From NCBI RefSeq assembly GCF_029541745.1, contig NZ_CP089746.1, forward strand, positions 2,232,001-2,296,000: a DNA stretch of 64,000 nucleotides, in the 5' to 3' direction. The first letter of the stretch is position 1; every line of letters begins with the position of its first letter. Source of the DNA: Streptomyces sp. LX-29. GTDB taxonomy: Bacteria; Actinomycetota; Actinomycetes; Streptomycetales; Streptomycetaceae. A program made the translations under genes and the position numbers. Positions 36,405 to 48,571 of this stretch are shown here, piece by piece. The notes under the pieces were generated by a model. The model ran no database searches, was not told the DNA's origin, and saw only the letters and a list, made by a program, of their open reading frames with translations.

Positions 36405-38490
36405 GCTGATCGGCGTCCTCCGTAGGGGCGACCACATGTGCCCCCTCACCCCGGGCCCGCAACCAAGCCGTGGTCTCCTCCGGCGGCATCGCGGCCGCGA
36501 CCAGCCACCCCTGGACCGCGTCGCAGCCGAGGTCCCGCAGCCGCTCCCAGGTCTCGTCGTCCTCGACCCCCTCGGCGACCACGAGCAGGCCGAGGGAGTG
36601 CGCGAGGTCGACCGTACAGCGCACGATCTCGGCGTCCTCGGTGTCGACGGCGAGCCGGGCCACGAAGGAGCGGTCGATCTTGAGCTCGCTGACCGGCAGC
36701 CGGCGCAGATGGACCAGGGAGGAGTAGCCGGTCCCGAAGTCGTCGAGGGACATCTTCACCCCGTGCCCGGTGAGGCCGGCGAGCGTGTCGGCCGCGCGCT
36801 GTGGGTCCTCCAGCAGCACATGCTCGGTTATCTCCAGCTGCAGCGCCCCCGGAGGGACCCCGTGCCGGGCCAGTCGGCCGGCGACGGCGCCGGCGAAGCC
36901 GGGGGTGTGGACGTCGCGGGGCGAGACGTTGACCGCGACCGGCACCTCCAGGCCGTCGGCCCGCCAGCGGGCGACCTGGCCGAGGGCGGTCTCCAGCACG
37001 TACTCGGTGAGCCGGGGCATCAGCCCCGAGCTCTCGGCTATCGCGATGAACTCGTCCGGGGGCACCCGGCCCCGGTCCGGGTGGACCCAGCGCACCAGCG
37101 CCTCCAGCCCCGCCACATGGCCGTCGAAGCCCACCTTGGGCTGGTAGTGCAGTTCGACGTCGCCGGCGTCCAGCGCCCGCCGCAGATCGCCCAGCAGGCC
37201 GAGCCGGTCCGGGGTGTTCCCGTCGCGCCGCGCCTCGTACACCTCGGCGCCACTACGGTCCCGCTTGGCCTGGTACATCGCCACATCCGCGCGGCGCAGC
37301 AGCCCCTCCGCGTCCAGCGCGTGGTCGGGGTAGACGGCGACACCGGCGCTGGCCTCCAGGACCAGGGTCAGTCCGTCCAGGTCCAGCGGCGAGCTGAGCG
37401 CGGAGATGAGCTGGCGGGCCACCCGCTGGGCGCTGGTGAGCGAGTCCGCGACGGGCAGCAACACGGCGAACTCGTCCCCGCCCAGCCGCGCCGCCTCGGC
37501 ACCGCGCGGCAGCGCCAGCCGCAGCCGCTCGGCTATCTGCAACAGCAGCCGGTCCCCGGCGAGGTGACCGAGTGTGTCATTGACGGATCGAAACCGGTCG
37601 AGGTCGATCAGCACCAGTGCGGTGCGGGCCTCGTTCTGTTCGGCCTCGTCCAGCGCGGTCCAGGTGCGATCCAGCAACCACTGACGGTTCGGCAGCCCGG
37701 TCAGCGGATCACGCAGCTGCTCCTCGGCCCGGACCCGGGCGATCCACAGCGTGGAGTCCAGAGCGATTAAAGGCACCGCGAACAGCGGCAGCATCAGCGG
37801 CCGGTGCACCGCCACCACCACGATCAGCGGCGCGATGCCCAGTAACGCGACACCCACCAGGGCCTGCCGGGCCAGCGCCGCGCGGGCCACGCTGCGCAGC
37901 CCCGCACCCGGCGGTGCCATCGCGTACCACAGCAGGGCGCGGGTCACGAGCAGATAGCCGAAGGCGGCCAGGGCTATCTGGGGGGCCGCGTACAGTCGCC
38001 AGTCGTCCGGATGCCAGGGGTTCTCCACCGAAGGGACGGTGCCGAAGACCGCCAAGGCCACCGCGGCCGCCCCGATGCCGAGGATGTCGACCGCCCCGTG
38101 CAACAGCGCCTGCCGCCAGCGGTGCCGGCGCGCCGCGCCGACCAGCACCACGACCGCCAGGCTGATCAGGGCGGCGGGCAGCCAGCCGTACAACAACAGG
38201 GCGGCCAGGGTTAACGCGGCCCCCGAGCCGGTGCCACCCCACCAGCGGTCACGGCCGAGCGCCACCAGATGACCGACGATGATGCCGGTGAGGACGGCCA
38301 GGGACCAGCCGACGGTCCCATCGGGGAACAGGGCGTTCCCCGATTCCAACACCCGGAAGATCCCGGTCCCGAACGCGAGCGTGGCCGCCACCACCGCCGC
38401 CGGAGGCAGCACGGACGACAAGGTCAGCTCGGTGGGTGGCGCAAGACGGCGCAGCCGCGACGCCGGGGCGGCGCTGTCGGTCGGTTTCAT
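36394..38490 (-). CDS. rmdB: GGDEF/EAL c-di-GMP phosphodiesterase, RmdB-like
   Basis: This is a 698-residue membrane protein with about eight N-terminal helices up to residue 250, a GGDEF domain ([15 protein letters not shown] near 350) and an EAL domain. All EAL catalytic motifs are present: LEALVRW, VAVNVSP, LEITEHVLL, SLDDFGTGYSSLVHL, LKIDRSFV, VVAEGVED and QGWLVAAAMP, so it should hydrolyse c-di-GMP to pGpG. The gene between ligA and gatCAB is, from memory, rmdB (SCO5495) in S. coelicolor, a phosphodiesterase affecting aerial mycelium formation. The ATG at 38490 has GAGAGG seven bases upstream. Confidence 0.88.
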   Translation of the reverse strand: MKPTDSAAPASRLRRLAPPTELTLSSVLPPAAVVAATLAFGTGIFRVLESGNALFPDGTVGWSLAVLTGIIVGHLVALGRDRWWGGTGSGAALTLAALLLYGWLPAALISLAVVVLVGAARRHRWRQALLHGAVDILGIGAAAVALAVFGTVPSVENPWHPDDWRLYAAPQIALAAFGYLLVTRALLWYAMAPPGAGLRSVARAALARQALVGVALLGIAPLIVVVAVHRPLMLPLFAVPLIALDSTLWIARVRAEEQLRDPLTGLPNRQWLLDRTWTALDEAEQNEARTALVLIDLDRFRSVNDTLGHLAGDRLLLQIAERLRLALPRGAEAARLGGDEFAVLLPVADSLTSAQRVARQLISALSSPLDLDGLTLVLEASAGVAVYPDHALDAEGLLRRADVAMYQAKRDRSGAEVYEARRDGNTPDRLGLLGDLRRALDAGDVELHYQPKVGFDGHVAGLEALVRWVHPDRGRVPPDEFIAIAESSGLMPRLTEYVLETALGQVARWRADGLEVPVAVNVSPRDVHTPGFAGAVAGRLARHGVPPGALQLEITEHVLLEDPQRAADTLAGLTGHGVKMSLDDFGTGYSSLVHLRRLPVSELKIDRSFVARLAVDTEDAEIVRCTVDLAHSLGLLVVAEGVEDDETWERLRDLGCDAVQGWLVAAAMPPEETTAWLRARGEGAHVVAPTEDADQPVT

Positions 38491-38787
38491 ACCCGTCCCT
38501 CTCACAGCCGGCGGTGCCCGCGCCACGGCAGGCGCACACCTCAACAGTAGGCCGCAGAAGGCTACGGCGGGCGGCGATCGGCTGCGGTTGCCCGAATGCC
38601 ACCCGGCCTTCCATAACCATCTGGTATGAGCTGTCAGGGTGATGCCCGCCGGTCGTGGCCGGAACTACTCGGTCCACCGACGGGCCCCCCTTCGGTGCCG
38701 TAAATGGCCTCAGAGCCGTAGGGCCGCTACTGCTCGGCCTACCGCCCCGCCCTACTCCTAATGGCTGACGCCAGACTCCTTTTTGAG
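38491..38787. other. rmdB upstream region
   Basis: No gene is seen. The only A/T-rich patch is 38611-38630, where CATAACCA (38612-38619) and TGGTATG (38622-38628) form an imperfect dyad. On the minus strand CTGACA and TTATGG flank it with a 15-base spacer, a weak promoter. The rest is G/C-rich. Confidence 0.35.
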
Positions 38788-38981
38788 GGCTCGGTTCACC
38801 TCAGGGCGCCTTAAGCGACTGCCGACGGTCGACCGTGCGCCCCCCTCTTTTTGAGGCTCGGTTCGCCTCCGGGCGCCTTAAGCGACTGCCGACGGTCGAC
38901 CGTGCTCGCCTGCTCGTTCCTCACAGGCTCCGCGCGCTCTCCCTTTCGGCAGCCGCGCGCCCTTCGGCTCACTCGCCGGAC
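38788..38981 (-). repeat. Dispersed repeat element, copy B
   Basis: On the plus strand two modules starting GGCTCGGTTC (38788 and 38855) repeat with a 67-base period. Each contains GCGACTGCCGACGGTCGACC and the perfect 12-base palindrome ACGGTCGACCGT. From 38855 to 38981 the sequence matches the reverse complement of copy A (3977-4101) with only about five differences. The two copies lie about 35 kb apart in opposite orientation. The element runs directly into the 102-base array. Confidence 0.8.
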
Positions 38982-39316
38982 CGCACGGGGCCGACGTGCG
39001 TCCGCAGCCGTGAGGCGGGGGTCGTCGCGCTCGACCGCTCGTTCCACGCGGCCCCCGCGCGCCCTTCGGCTCACTCGCCGGACCGCACGGGGCCGACGTG
39101 CGTCCGCAGCCGTGAGGCGGGGGTCGTCGCACTCGACCGCTCGTTCCACGCGGCCCCCGCGCGCCGATCGACTCACTCGCCGGCCCACACGGGGCCCAAG
39201 TGCGTCCGCGGCAGTGCGGCAGGGGCCGGCGCGCTCGACCGCTCGCGCCACACGGCCACCGCGCGCCCTTCGGCTCACTCGCCGGACCGCACGGGGCCGA
39301 CGTGCGTCCGCAGTCG
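38956..39316. repeat. 102-base tandem repeat array (about 3.5 copies)
   Basis: CTCACTCGCC recurs at 38968, 39070, 39172 and 39274, exactly 102 bases apart. Copies 1 and 2 are nearly identical; copies 3 and 4 have diverged by scattered substitutions. Because 102 is a multiple of three, both strands keep open frames with 34-residue repeats (on the minus strand RAVRRVSRRARGGRVERAVE-like), without start signals. The array lies between the rmdB-like gene and the end of ligA. Not CRISPR: there are no spacers. Confidence 0.8.
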
Positions 39317-39317
39317 G

Positions 39318-39339
39318 CGGGCCCAGCCCCGAGGGCCCG
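39318..39339 (-). terminator. Candidate ligA terminator
   Basis: A perfect 7-base stem, CGGGCCC (39318-39324) / GGGCCCG (39333-39339), with an 8-base loop lies 7 bases beyond the ligA stop. It has no T-tract. Confidence 0.5.
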
Positions 39340-39346
39340 GGCCTGC

Positions 39347-42593
<3,247 letters not shown>

Positions 42594-42648
42594 CCCGGAA
42601 GCCTACGAGCCCGGGAGCCGATGCGGGGAACTCGTGCCCGCGCGGAAC

Positions 42649-44094
42649 CTATCCCGCGTCCGCGACGGGCCGCGCCCCCTCCGCCCCGGAGCCCGTCGTA
42701 CGGGCGCGCAGGCCCCACCAGGCCAGCAGCGCCGCCGCCAGGTAGGCCGTGGCGGTGAGCGCGAAGGAGGCGGTGGCGCCGGCGTACCAGCCGCCCGCGC
42801 CGGCGATCACGGCGCCCATGACGGCGATGCCGACCAGGGAGCCGACCTGGCGGTTGGCGTTGAGGGTCGCGCTCGCGATGTCGGCGTGGGCGCGGCCGGC
42901 GGCGGTCATCAGGGCGCCGGTCATCGCCGGGGAGGCGATGCCGAGGCCGGTGTTGAACAGCGACAGCAGAACGGCGAGGACCCAGTACGGCGTCTCGGGG
43001 GAGACGGTCAGGGCGAGGGCGAGCGGGCCGACGGCGGCGTAGAGGAGGGAGCCGACGAGGGCGGCGCGGTGCGACACCCGATGGCCCCACCGGGCGTAGA
43101 GGATGTTGCCGACCAGGAAGACCAGTTGGGTGGGGAGCAGTTGGAGGCCCGCCTCGATCGGATCGGCGCCGCGCGCGTTCTGGAGGAACAGCCCCAGCAT
43201 GAACATCCCGCCGTAGGCGCCCAGGTTGAAGAGGAAGCCGATGGCGTTGGCGGCGGAGAAGCGGGGGTCGGCGAAGAGCGCGCCGGGCAGCACCCGGACC
43301 GCGGCCGTGCGCTCCCGCAGCACGAAGGCGGCGCCGGCCGCCAGCGCGACGGCGAAGGCGGTGAGCACCTCGACGGCCTCCCAGCCCTTCTCGGGGCCCT
43401 CGATCAGCCCGTAGCTGAGCGCGCCGAGGGCCAGCAGTCCCAGGGCGTGCCCGGCCGCGCCGAGGGGGCCGGGGCGCCCGGCGACCGGGGCGATCACCCG
43501 CCGGGCGAGGAGCAGTCCGACGACGCCGACCGGGATGTTGATCAGGAAGATGGAGCGCCAGCCGAGGCCGCCGACCAGCAGTCCACCGAGGGCCGGGCCG
43601 AGCCCGGCGGCGGTGGAGACGATCGCCGACCACAGCCCGAGAACGCGGGTCCGTCGCCGCTCGTCGGGGAAGGAGGCGAGCAGCAGGGTGAGCGAGCTGG
43701 GCATGAAGAGCGCGGCCCCCGCTCCCTGGAGCAGCCGCCCCACCACCAGCGCCCAGGCCCCCGGGGCGGCCGCGCACAGCAGCGAGGCGGCGGTGAAGAG
43801 CCCGAGGCCGACGAGGTAGACACGGCGGGCGCCCAAGCGCGCGGCGAGCGATCCGGCGAGCAGCAGCAGCGAGGCGAAGGCCAGGACGTAGCCGTCGACG
43901 ACCCAGGTGAGCCCGGACAGGCTCAGCCCCAGCCCGTCCCGCAGCTCGGCCCCGGCGACGTTCATGATCGTGACGTCCAGGGTCGCCATCACGAAGCCGA
44001 GGGCGAGCGCGAGCAGTTGCGGGCCCTGGCGGGCGGGGGCTCCCTCGGCGGGGGCGGCCGGGTCGGCCGGGGGTGCGTCCATGCGAGCGATCAT
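42649..44094 (-). CDS. MFS exporter, DHA2 family, under MarR control
   Basis: This 481-residue protein has the DHA2 first-helix motif LALGFVMATLDVTIMNVAGA and motif A GSLAARLGARRVYLVG. Later helices include PSSLTLLLASFPDERRRTRV and LGPALGGLLVGGLGWRSIFL. It is a predicted 14-helix proton antiporter. It lies 119 bases downstream of a MarR gene, from which it is separated by a hairpin and a strong double operator (44104-44147), so it has its own regulated promoter. The substrate is unknown. Confidence 0.9.
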   Translation of the reverse strand: MIARMDAPPADPAAPAEGAPARQGPQLLALALGFVMATLDVTIMNVAGAELRDGLGLSLSGLTWVVDGYVLAFASLLLLAGSLAARLGARRVYLVGLGLFTAASLLCAAAPGAWALVVGRLLQGAGAALFMPSSLTLLLASFPDERRRTRVLGLWSAIVSTAAGLGPALGGLLVGGLGWRSIFLINIPVGVVGLLLARRVIAPVAGRPGPLGAAGHALGLLALGALSYGLIEGPEKGWEAVEVLTAFAVALAAGAAFVLRERTAAVRVLPGALFADPRFSAANAIGFLFNLGAYGGMFMLGLFLQNARGADPIEAGLQLLPTQLVFLVGNILYARWGHRVSHRAALVGSLLYAAVGPLALALTVSPETPYWVLAVLLSLFNTGLGIASPAMTGALMTAAGRAHADIASATLNANRQVGSLVGIAVMGAVIAGAGGWYAGATASFALTATAYLAAALLAWWGLRARTTGSGAEGARPVADAG

Positions 44095-44103
44095 GACGAT
44101 GAA

Positions 44104-44147
44104 GTTATAGCTGTATCGATTACAGCCGCAATGATTACAGCTATAAC
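44104..44147. promoter_or_regulatory. Double MarR operator/promoter of the exporter
   Basis: A perfect 12-base inverted repeat, GTTATAGCTGTA (44104-44115) / TACAGCTATAAC (44136-44147), encloses 20 bases. It contains two overlapping 17-base MarR-type boxes, GCTGTATCGATTACAGC (44110-44126, perfect 6-base arms) and GCCGCAATGATTACAGC (44125-44141). The block ends 10 bases before the exporter start, is very A/T-rich for this genome and includes TATAAC/TATAAC-type -10 hexamers. Binding would cover the promoter. Confidence 0.8.
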
Positions 44148-44168
44148 TTTACCGAGCGTAGAAGAAAG

Positions 44169-44200
44169 GGCCTCCCGGCCAATCGATCGGCCGGGAGACC
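44169..44200 (-). terminator. Terminator of the MarR gene
   Basis: A 12-base stem (44169-44180 with 44189-44200), containing one G-U type mismatch around the loop AATCGATC, lies 14 bases after the MarR stop. On the minus strand it is followed by TTTCTTCT. It isolates the exporter promoter from read-through. Confidence 0.7.
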
Positions 44201-44213
44201 CGGAGCCTCTTCG

Positions 44214-44654
44214 CTAGGCGCGCCCCAGCGCCCGCAGCAACTGCTCCCGCAGTTGCTCCCGCCCCTCCGCGGGGAGGTGGTCGAGCGGGGAGTCCTTCCC
44301 TATCCGGCGCAGCAGGTCCAGCCGGAGCTCGCGCCCCGCCTCGGTGAGGACGAGTTGCTTGGCCCGCCGGTCCGTGGGGTGCGGTCGACGCACCACCAGC
44401 CCCTGCTTCTCCATCTTGTCGATCACGTAGGTGACGTTGGGCGGCTCGCAGCACATCACCGCGGCCAGTTCCCGCGCCGTCCGCGGCTCCCCCAGCTCCT
44501 CCAGGGCCTTCGCCTGGGTGGGGGTGAGGTCCAGCTCCGCGATGCGGCTGCGCTGGTGCGCGTCCATGCGCCGGGACAACTCGGTGACCAGCCCTCGGAT
44601 CTCTCTGACCCCGCACCCCATCCGCGCCGCGGTGGCCTTCGCTTCGCTGCTCAT
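44214..44654 (-). CDS. MarR family regulator
   Basis: This 146-residue protein has a winged HTH in the centre (LTPTQAKALEELGEPRTARE, then LAAVMCCEPPNVTYVIDKME, wing VVRRPHPTDRRAKQLVLTEA) with the DxR wing motif, flanked by dimerisation helices. Two cysteines in MCCEP at the recognition helix could sense oxidants, as in OhrR/MarR-type proteins; that is inference. It probably represses the downstream exporter through the double site at 44104-44147. The start ATG 44654 was chosen; the frame stays open upstream but enters the SDR gene end. Confidence 0.92.
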   Translation of the reverse strand: MSSEAKATAARMGCGVREIRGLVTELSRRMDAHQRSRIAELDLTPTQAKALEELGEPRTARELAAVMCCEPPNVTYVIDKMEKQGLVVRRPHPTDRRAKQLVLTEAGRELRLDLLRRIGKDSPLDHLPAEGREQLREQLLRALGRA

Positions 44655-44688
44655 CCAGCCAGCGTACGTCGGCCGGTCGGCGACGGGC

Positions 44689-45378
44689 TCAGCCGCGCGG
44701 CCGTACCGACAGGTCGGTGATCTCCGCGTCACGCGGCAGATCCAGGGCGGTCACCACGGTGGTGGCGACCGACTCGGCGTTCATCCAGCGCTCCGGGTCG
44801 TACTCCCTGCCCTCCTGCTGGTGCACCTTCCGCTGCATCGGCGTCGCGGTGCGGCCCGGGTAGACGGTGGTCACCCGCACCCCGTTGCCGCTCTCCTCCC
44901 CGCGCAGCGCGTCGGCCAGCGCCTTGAGCCCGTGCTTGCTGGCGGCGTACGCGCTCCACTGGGGGCTGGTGCGCAGACCGGCGCCGGAGTTGACGAAGAC
45001 GACCTGCCCCTGGGCGAGCCGCAGCTGCGGCAGCAGCAGCCGGGTCAGTTCGGCCGGGGCGACCAGGTTGACGGCGAGCTGCTGGTTCCAGATCTTCGGG
45101 GTGAGGTCGCCGACGTTCCCCAACTCGAAGACGCCGGCGACATGCAGCAACGAGTCCAGCCAGTCCGGCAGCTCCTGGTGGCTCAGCGCCCAGGAGAGCC
45201 GCTCCGGCTCGGCCAGGTCGCCGACGAGGGTGCGGGCGCCGGGGAACCGCGCGGCCAGCTCCTTGGCCCGTCCGGCGTTCCGCGCGAACAGCCACAGCTG
45301 GTCGCCCCGCGCCGCCAGCCGCTCGGCCACGGCCGCGCCGATGCCCGACCCGGCCCCAGTGATCAGATGCGTTCTCAT
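44689..45378 (-). CDS. Short-chain dehydrogenase/reductase (SDR)
   Basis: This 229-residue classical SDR has the cofactor motif THLITGAGSGIGAAVAERLA at residues 4-22, LHVAGVF in place of NNAG, the catalytic Ser in VVFVNSGAGL, and YAASK at about 140 for the Tyr-Lys pair. It is an NAD(P)-dependent oxidoreductase of unknown substrate. It lies 34 bases upstream of the MarR gene on the same strand and may be co-transcribed with it. The start is ATG at 45378. Confidence 0.92.
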   Translation of the reverse strand: MRTHLITGAGSGIGAAVAERLAARGDQLWLFARNAGRAKELAARFPGARTLVGDLAEPERLSWALSHQELPDWLDSLLHVAGVFELGNVGDLTPKIWNQQLAVNLVAPAELTRLLLPQLRLAQGQVVFVNSGAGLRTSPQWSAYAASKHGLKALADALRGEESGNGVRVTTVYPGRTATPMQRKVHQQEGREYDPERWMNAESVATTVVTALDLPRDAEITDLSVRPRG

Positions 45379-45540
45379 GCCCCCAGCTTGCCGCACCACT
45401 CCCCCACCAGCGGCGACCATACGCAGGTCCGATAAACGTGACCTTCCCTCCCCGCGAGCGTTCTCGTAGATGGCTACGCTTGCTCACACGCGTGCAGGCC
45501 GTGCCCAGGCAGAGGCTGAATGCGAGGGGAGGGGCACACC

Positions 45541-46101
45541 ATGACGGCGCAGATGGAGGTCCCTGTGATGACCGAGGCGATGCGGCACTTCGAAGAGATC
45601 GACGCCGCGTTCCCGGACCTCAGGGCCGAAATGATCGACGGAGAGATCTACATCAGCACCGTGGTTACCAGCGCTCACGGCAATATGGTTCTCACCATTG
45701 CCGCCCAGCTCTTGTCCAAGTGGTTCGTCATGACCGAGGTCGACACCGTCTACGAGGGATGGCACGGGGAGACCTTCCTCCGCCCCGACATCTCCGTAGC
45801 GGACCCCTCGTTCCGCGGCACCCGACTCAAGCAGTTCCCTGCCGAGGAGATCCTCCTCGCGATCGAGGTCGTCTCGGAGTCCAACCCCGAGAACGACACC
45901 GAGAAGAAGGTCAGGAAGTACGCCCAGGCCGGCATTCCTTACTACCTGATCGTCAACCCCATCACCGGCACCTGCCTGCTGTACTCCCTCCCGGAGGGAG
46001 AGGGCTACCGCGCGACGCTGGAGACCGACTTCGGCAAGCCGGTGCCGATCGGTGAGCCGATCGACACCACGCTCGACACGTCGGCGCTCTACACGTACTA
46101 G
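45541..46101 (+). CDS. Uma2 family protein (DUF820, restriction-endonuclease-like fold)
   Basis: This 186-residue protein has the Uma2 pattern: DLRAEMIDGEIYIS, then LRPDISVADPSF, LLAIEVVSESNPENDTEKKV and KYAQAGIPYYLIVNPITGTC. The Asp, Glu-x-Val and Lys residues in these blocks form the PD-(D/E)XK nuclease core. Streptomyces carry many paralogues and their role is unknown; cyanobacterial copies are similarly abundant. ATG at 45541 follows GAGGGGAGGGG. Codon use is slightly less G/C-rich than in its neighbours. It converges on the PASTA lipoprotein with 17 bases between. Confidence 0.88.
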   Translation: MTAQMEVPVMTEAMRHFEEIDAAFPDLRAEMIDGEIYISTVVTSAHGNMVLTIAAQLLSKWFVMTEVDTVYEGWHGETFLRPDISVADPSFRGTRLKQFPAEEILLAIEVVSESNPENDTEKKVRKYAQAGIPYYLIVNPITGTCLLYSLPEGEGYRATLETDFGKPVPIGEPIDTTLDTSALYTY

Positions 46102-46118
46102 CGAGCAGGCACTGGGGT

Positions 46119-47246
46119 TCAGGGGCTGCTCTCCGGCGTCGCCCCCTCCGTGGACACCGGCCCCGTCGTCGCCGGCGGATCGGTGACCTCGGTCGGACCG
46201 CCGGTGTCGGTGGGCGAGTCCGTCGGTGACGGCCCGTCGGTGGTCGGGGCGGTCGATTCGGGGGTGCCCTCCGGGGCGGCGACGACCAGCGTGACCGTGG
46301 TGTCGGCGCCCGGCTCGAGGGGAGTGCCGGCATCCGGGGTCTGGGAGAGGACGGTGCCGGGGGTGTCGGTGGAGGAGGTCTGCTCGATCACCTCGACGGT
46401 CAGGCCGGCGTCCGCCAGCGCCTGGGTGGCCTCCTCCTGGGACTGCCCGACGACCGACGGGACGACGCCCGCGGTGGGAGGCGGGCTGGTGGTGGGCGGG
46501 GGCGGCGAGGTGGTCGTGGTGTCGCGGCCGCCGCCGACGGGGCGTTCGATGACCCGGTCCGGCCGCTCGACGTCGCGGAGGGCGAAGCGCTTGACCGGCC
46601 GGTCGCCGGGGCGGACGACGACGTCCTTGTCCTTGTCGTGCTTCCAGCGCCCGCGGTCGGGGATCTCGACCTCGATCTCGTCGAGGTCGTGCTCGGGCTC
46701 TCCCAGCGGGTTGCCGCAGTTGCACTTGACCACCGGGACGCCGCGGCGGTCGATGAGGACCGCGATGCCGGCCTGGAGGAGGGCGTCGTACGGATCGGCC
46801 TTGCCGTTCTTGAAGCGGTGGTTGCGCACCAGCGTGTCGTTGCCGAGCAGCACGGGCGTCAACTTGTCGACATAGTCCTCGATCTCGTCGACGTCGATGC
46901 CCAGCGCGTCCGCCCACGCCGCGGCCTTCCGTCGGTTGTCCGGGTCCAGCAGAAAGCCCACCAGCTCGGCGATCTTGCATGCCTTGTCGCTGAGGCTGCC
47001 GCCGAAGAGCCCGCGCTTGGTGCCCCGCTGCTCGCCTCCGTGGTTGCCGGGGCGGACGCCGTCCCGGTCACCGCCGCCCAGGGAGAAGAAGGGCAACTCC
47101 GCGACGATCCCGACGGCCTCCGCGGCGACCAACGCCCCCCTCGCCTGGGGGCCGCACCCGGTGGCCAGGAGCGCGAGGCCCAGCACCACACCCACCACGG
47201 CGGATATCCGCCGCCTCAGAACATTTCGAACATGACGCGAATGCAT
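46119..47246 (-). CDS. PASTA-domain lipoprotein (DUF6777-like)
   Basis: This 375-residue secreted lipoprotein has a basic head and signal helix ending LALLATGC (Cys31). A globular domain spans about residues 60-220 and includes KVKCNCGNPL-type sequence (VVKCNCGNPLGEPEHDL), which resembles the DUF6777 family. A Thr/Pro linker and one PASTA domain (VVPSVVGQSQEEATQALADA to about 315) follow, then a Thr/Ser/Pro-rich tail. PASTA modules bind peptidoglycan fragments or beta-lactams, so a cell-envelope role is likely. The ATG at 47246 follows GGGGGAG. Confidence 0.85.
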   Translation of the reverse strand: MHSRHVRNVLRRRISAVVGVVLGLALLATGCGPQARGALVAAEAVGIVAELPFFSLGGGDRDGVRPGNHGGEQRGTKRGLFGGSLSDKACKIAELVGFLLDPDNRRKAAAWADALGIDVDEIEDYVDKLTPVLLGNDTLVRNHRFKNGKADPYDALLQAGIAVLIDRRGVPVVKCNCGNPLGEPEHDLDEIEVEIPDRGRWKHDKDKDVVVRPGDRPVKRFALRDVERPDRVIERPVGGGRDTTTTSPPPPTTSPPPTAGVVPSVVGQSQEEATQALADAGLTVEVIEQTSSTDTPGTVLSQTPDAGTPLEPGADTTVTLVVAAPEGTPESTAPTTDGPSPTDSPTDTGGPTEVTDPPATTGPVSTEGATPESSP

Positions 47247-47355
47247 ATTGCACTCCCCCGATCGCGAGGAGTACAGGGTCCACCTCTGACAAAACCACTA
47301 GAGCGGGTTTTGCCAGCCGTTTAGGTCATGTGCGATACGTACGGAGAAGAGGGGC

Positions 47356-48516
47356 TCAGACCGCGGCTTCCGCCGTCGCCCGCCGGGTGGTGGCGATGGT
47401 GGCCGAGCCGACCACACGGGTGCCGTCGTAGAGCACGATCGCCTGGCCCGGGGCCACGCCCCGCACCGGCTCGGCGAAGGAGACCCGCAGCTCGGTGCCG
47501 TCGATCAGCTCCGCCGTCACCTCGGTCTCGCCGCCGTGGGCGCGCAGCTGGGCGGTGTAGCGGCCGGGGCCGGCCGGCGGCGCGCCGCACCAGCGGGGCT
47601 TGATGGCGGTGAGCCCCAGCACGTCCAGGGCGGCCGCGGGGCCGACGGTGACGGTGTTGTTCACCGGGGAGATGTCCAGCACGTAGCGCGGCTTGCCGTC
47701 GGCGGCCGGGACGCCCAGCCGCAGGCCCTTGCGCTGTCCGATGGTGTAGCCGAAGGCGCCCTCGTGGGTGCCGAGCCTGTTGCCCGCCTCGTCCACGATG
47801 TCGCCCTCGGCCCGGCCCAGCCGCGCGGCGAGGAAGCCCTGGGTGTCGCCGTCGGCGATAAAGCAGATGTCGTGGCTGTCCGGCTTCTTCGCCACCGCCA
47901 GCCCCCGCCGCTCGGCCTCGGCGCGGATCTCGTCCTTGGTGGTGAGCGTGTCGCCGAGCGGGAACATGGCGTGCGCGAGCTGCCGCTCGTCCAGCACGCC
48001 CAGGACGTACGACTGGTCCTTGGCCTCGTCGGAGGCGCGGTGCAGCTCACGGCCGCCGTCCTCGCGGGTGACGATCGTGGCGTAGTGCCCGGTGCACACC
48101 GCGTCGAAGCCCAGCGCCAGCGCCTTGTCCAGCAGCGCGGCAAACTTGATCTTCTCGTTGCAGCGCAGGCAGGGATTGGGGGTGCGCCCCGCCTGGTACT
48201 CGGCGATGAAGTCCTCGACGACGTCCTCGCGGAACCGCTCGGCCAGGTCCCACACGTAGAAGGGGATGCCGATCACGTCGGCGGCCCGGCGCGCGTCCCG
48301 GGAGTCCTCGATGGTGCAGCAACCGCGCGCGCCGGTGCGGAAGGACTGCGGGTTGGCGGAGAGCGCCAGGTGGACTCCGGTCACCTCGTGGCCCGCCTCG
48401 GCGGCGCGGGCGGCGGCCACGGCCGAGTCGACGCCGCCGGACATCGCGGCGAGCACACGGAGGCGACGGCCGTCGCGGGGAGCGTTCGGATCGGGGGCGC
48501 CCGGGAAGTCAGTCAT
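47356..48516 (-). CDS. mnmA: tRNA-specific 2-thiouridylase
   Basis: MnmA (TrmU) installs the 2-thio group on wobble U34 of tRNAs for Lys, Glu and Gln, using ATP and sulfur from a cysteine desulfurase. The 386 residues show the PP-loop [20 protein letters not shown] near residue 25, the catalytic Cys of [15 protein letters not shown], and the second Cys of [19 protein letters not shown]-terminal beta-barrel domains follow. ATG 48516 with GGAGAG was chosen. A cysteine desulfurase that could feed it lies 2 kb upstream on the same strand. Confidence 0.96.
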   Translation of the reverse strand: MTDFPGAPDPNAPRDGRRLRVLAAMSGGVDSAVAAARAAEAGHEVTGVHLALSANPQSFRTGARGCCTIEDSRDARRAADVIGIPFYVWDLAERFREDVVEDFIAEYQAGRTPNPCLRCNEKIKFAALLDKALALGFDAVCTGHYATIVTREDGGRELHRASDEAKDQSYVLGVLDERQLAHAMFPLGDTLTTKDEIRAEAERRGLAVAKKPDSHDICFIADGDTQGFLAARLGRAEGDIVDEAGNRLGTHEGAFGYTIGQRKGLRLGVPAADGKPRYVLDISPVNNTVTVGPAAALDVLGLTAIKPRWCGAPPAGPGRYTAQLRAHGGETEVTAELIDGTELRVSFAEPVRGVAPGQAIVLYDGTRVVGSATIATTRRATAEAAV

Positions 48517-48571
48517 AGCCTCTCCAGGGTACGGGGCCGGATGAGGTCGACGCGCCCGAGATTCTCCGGCC

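Noticed and set aside
38956..39316. Possible CRISPR array
   Set aside because: The repeats are directly adjacent with a 102-base unit and no unique spacers; no cas genes are in the window.
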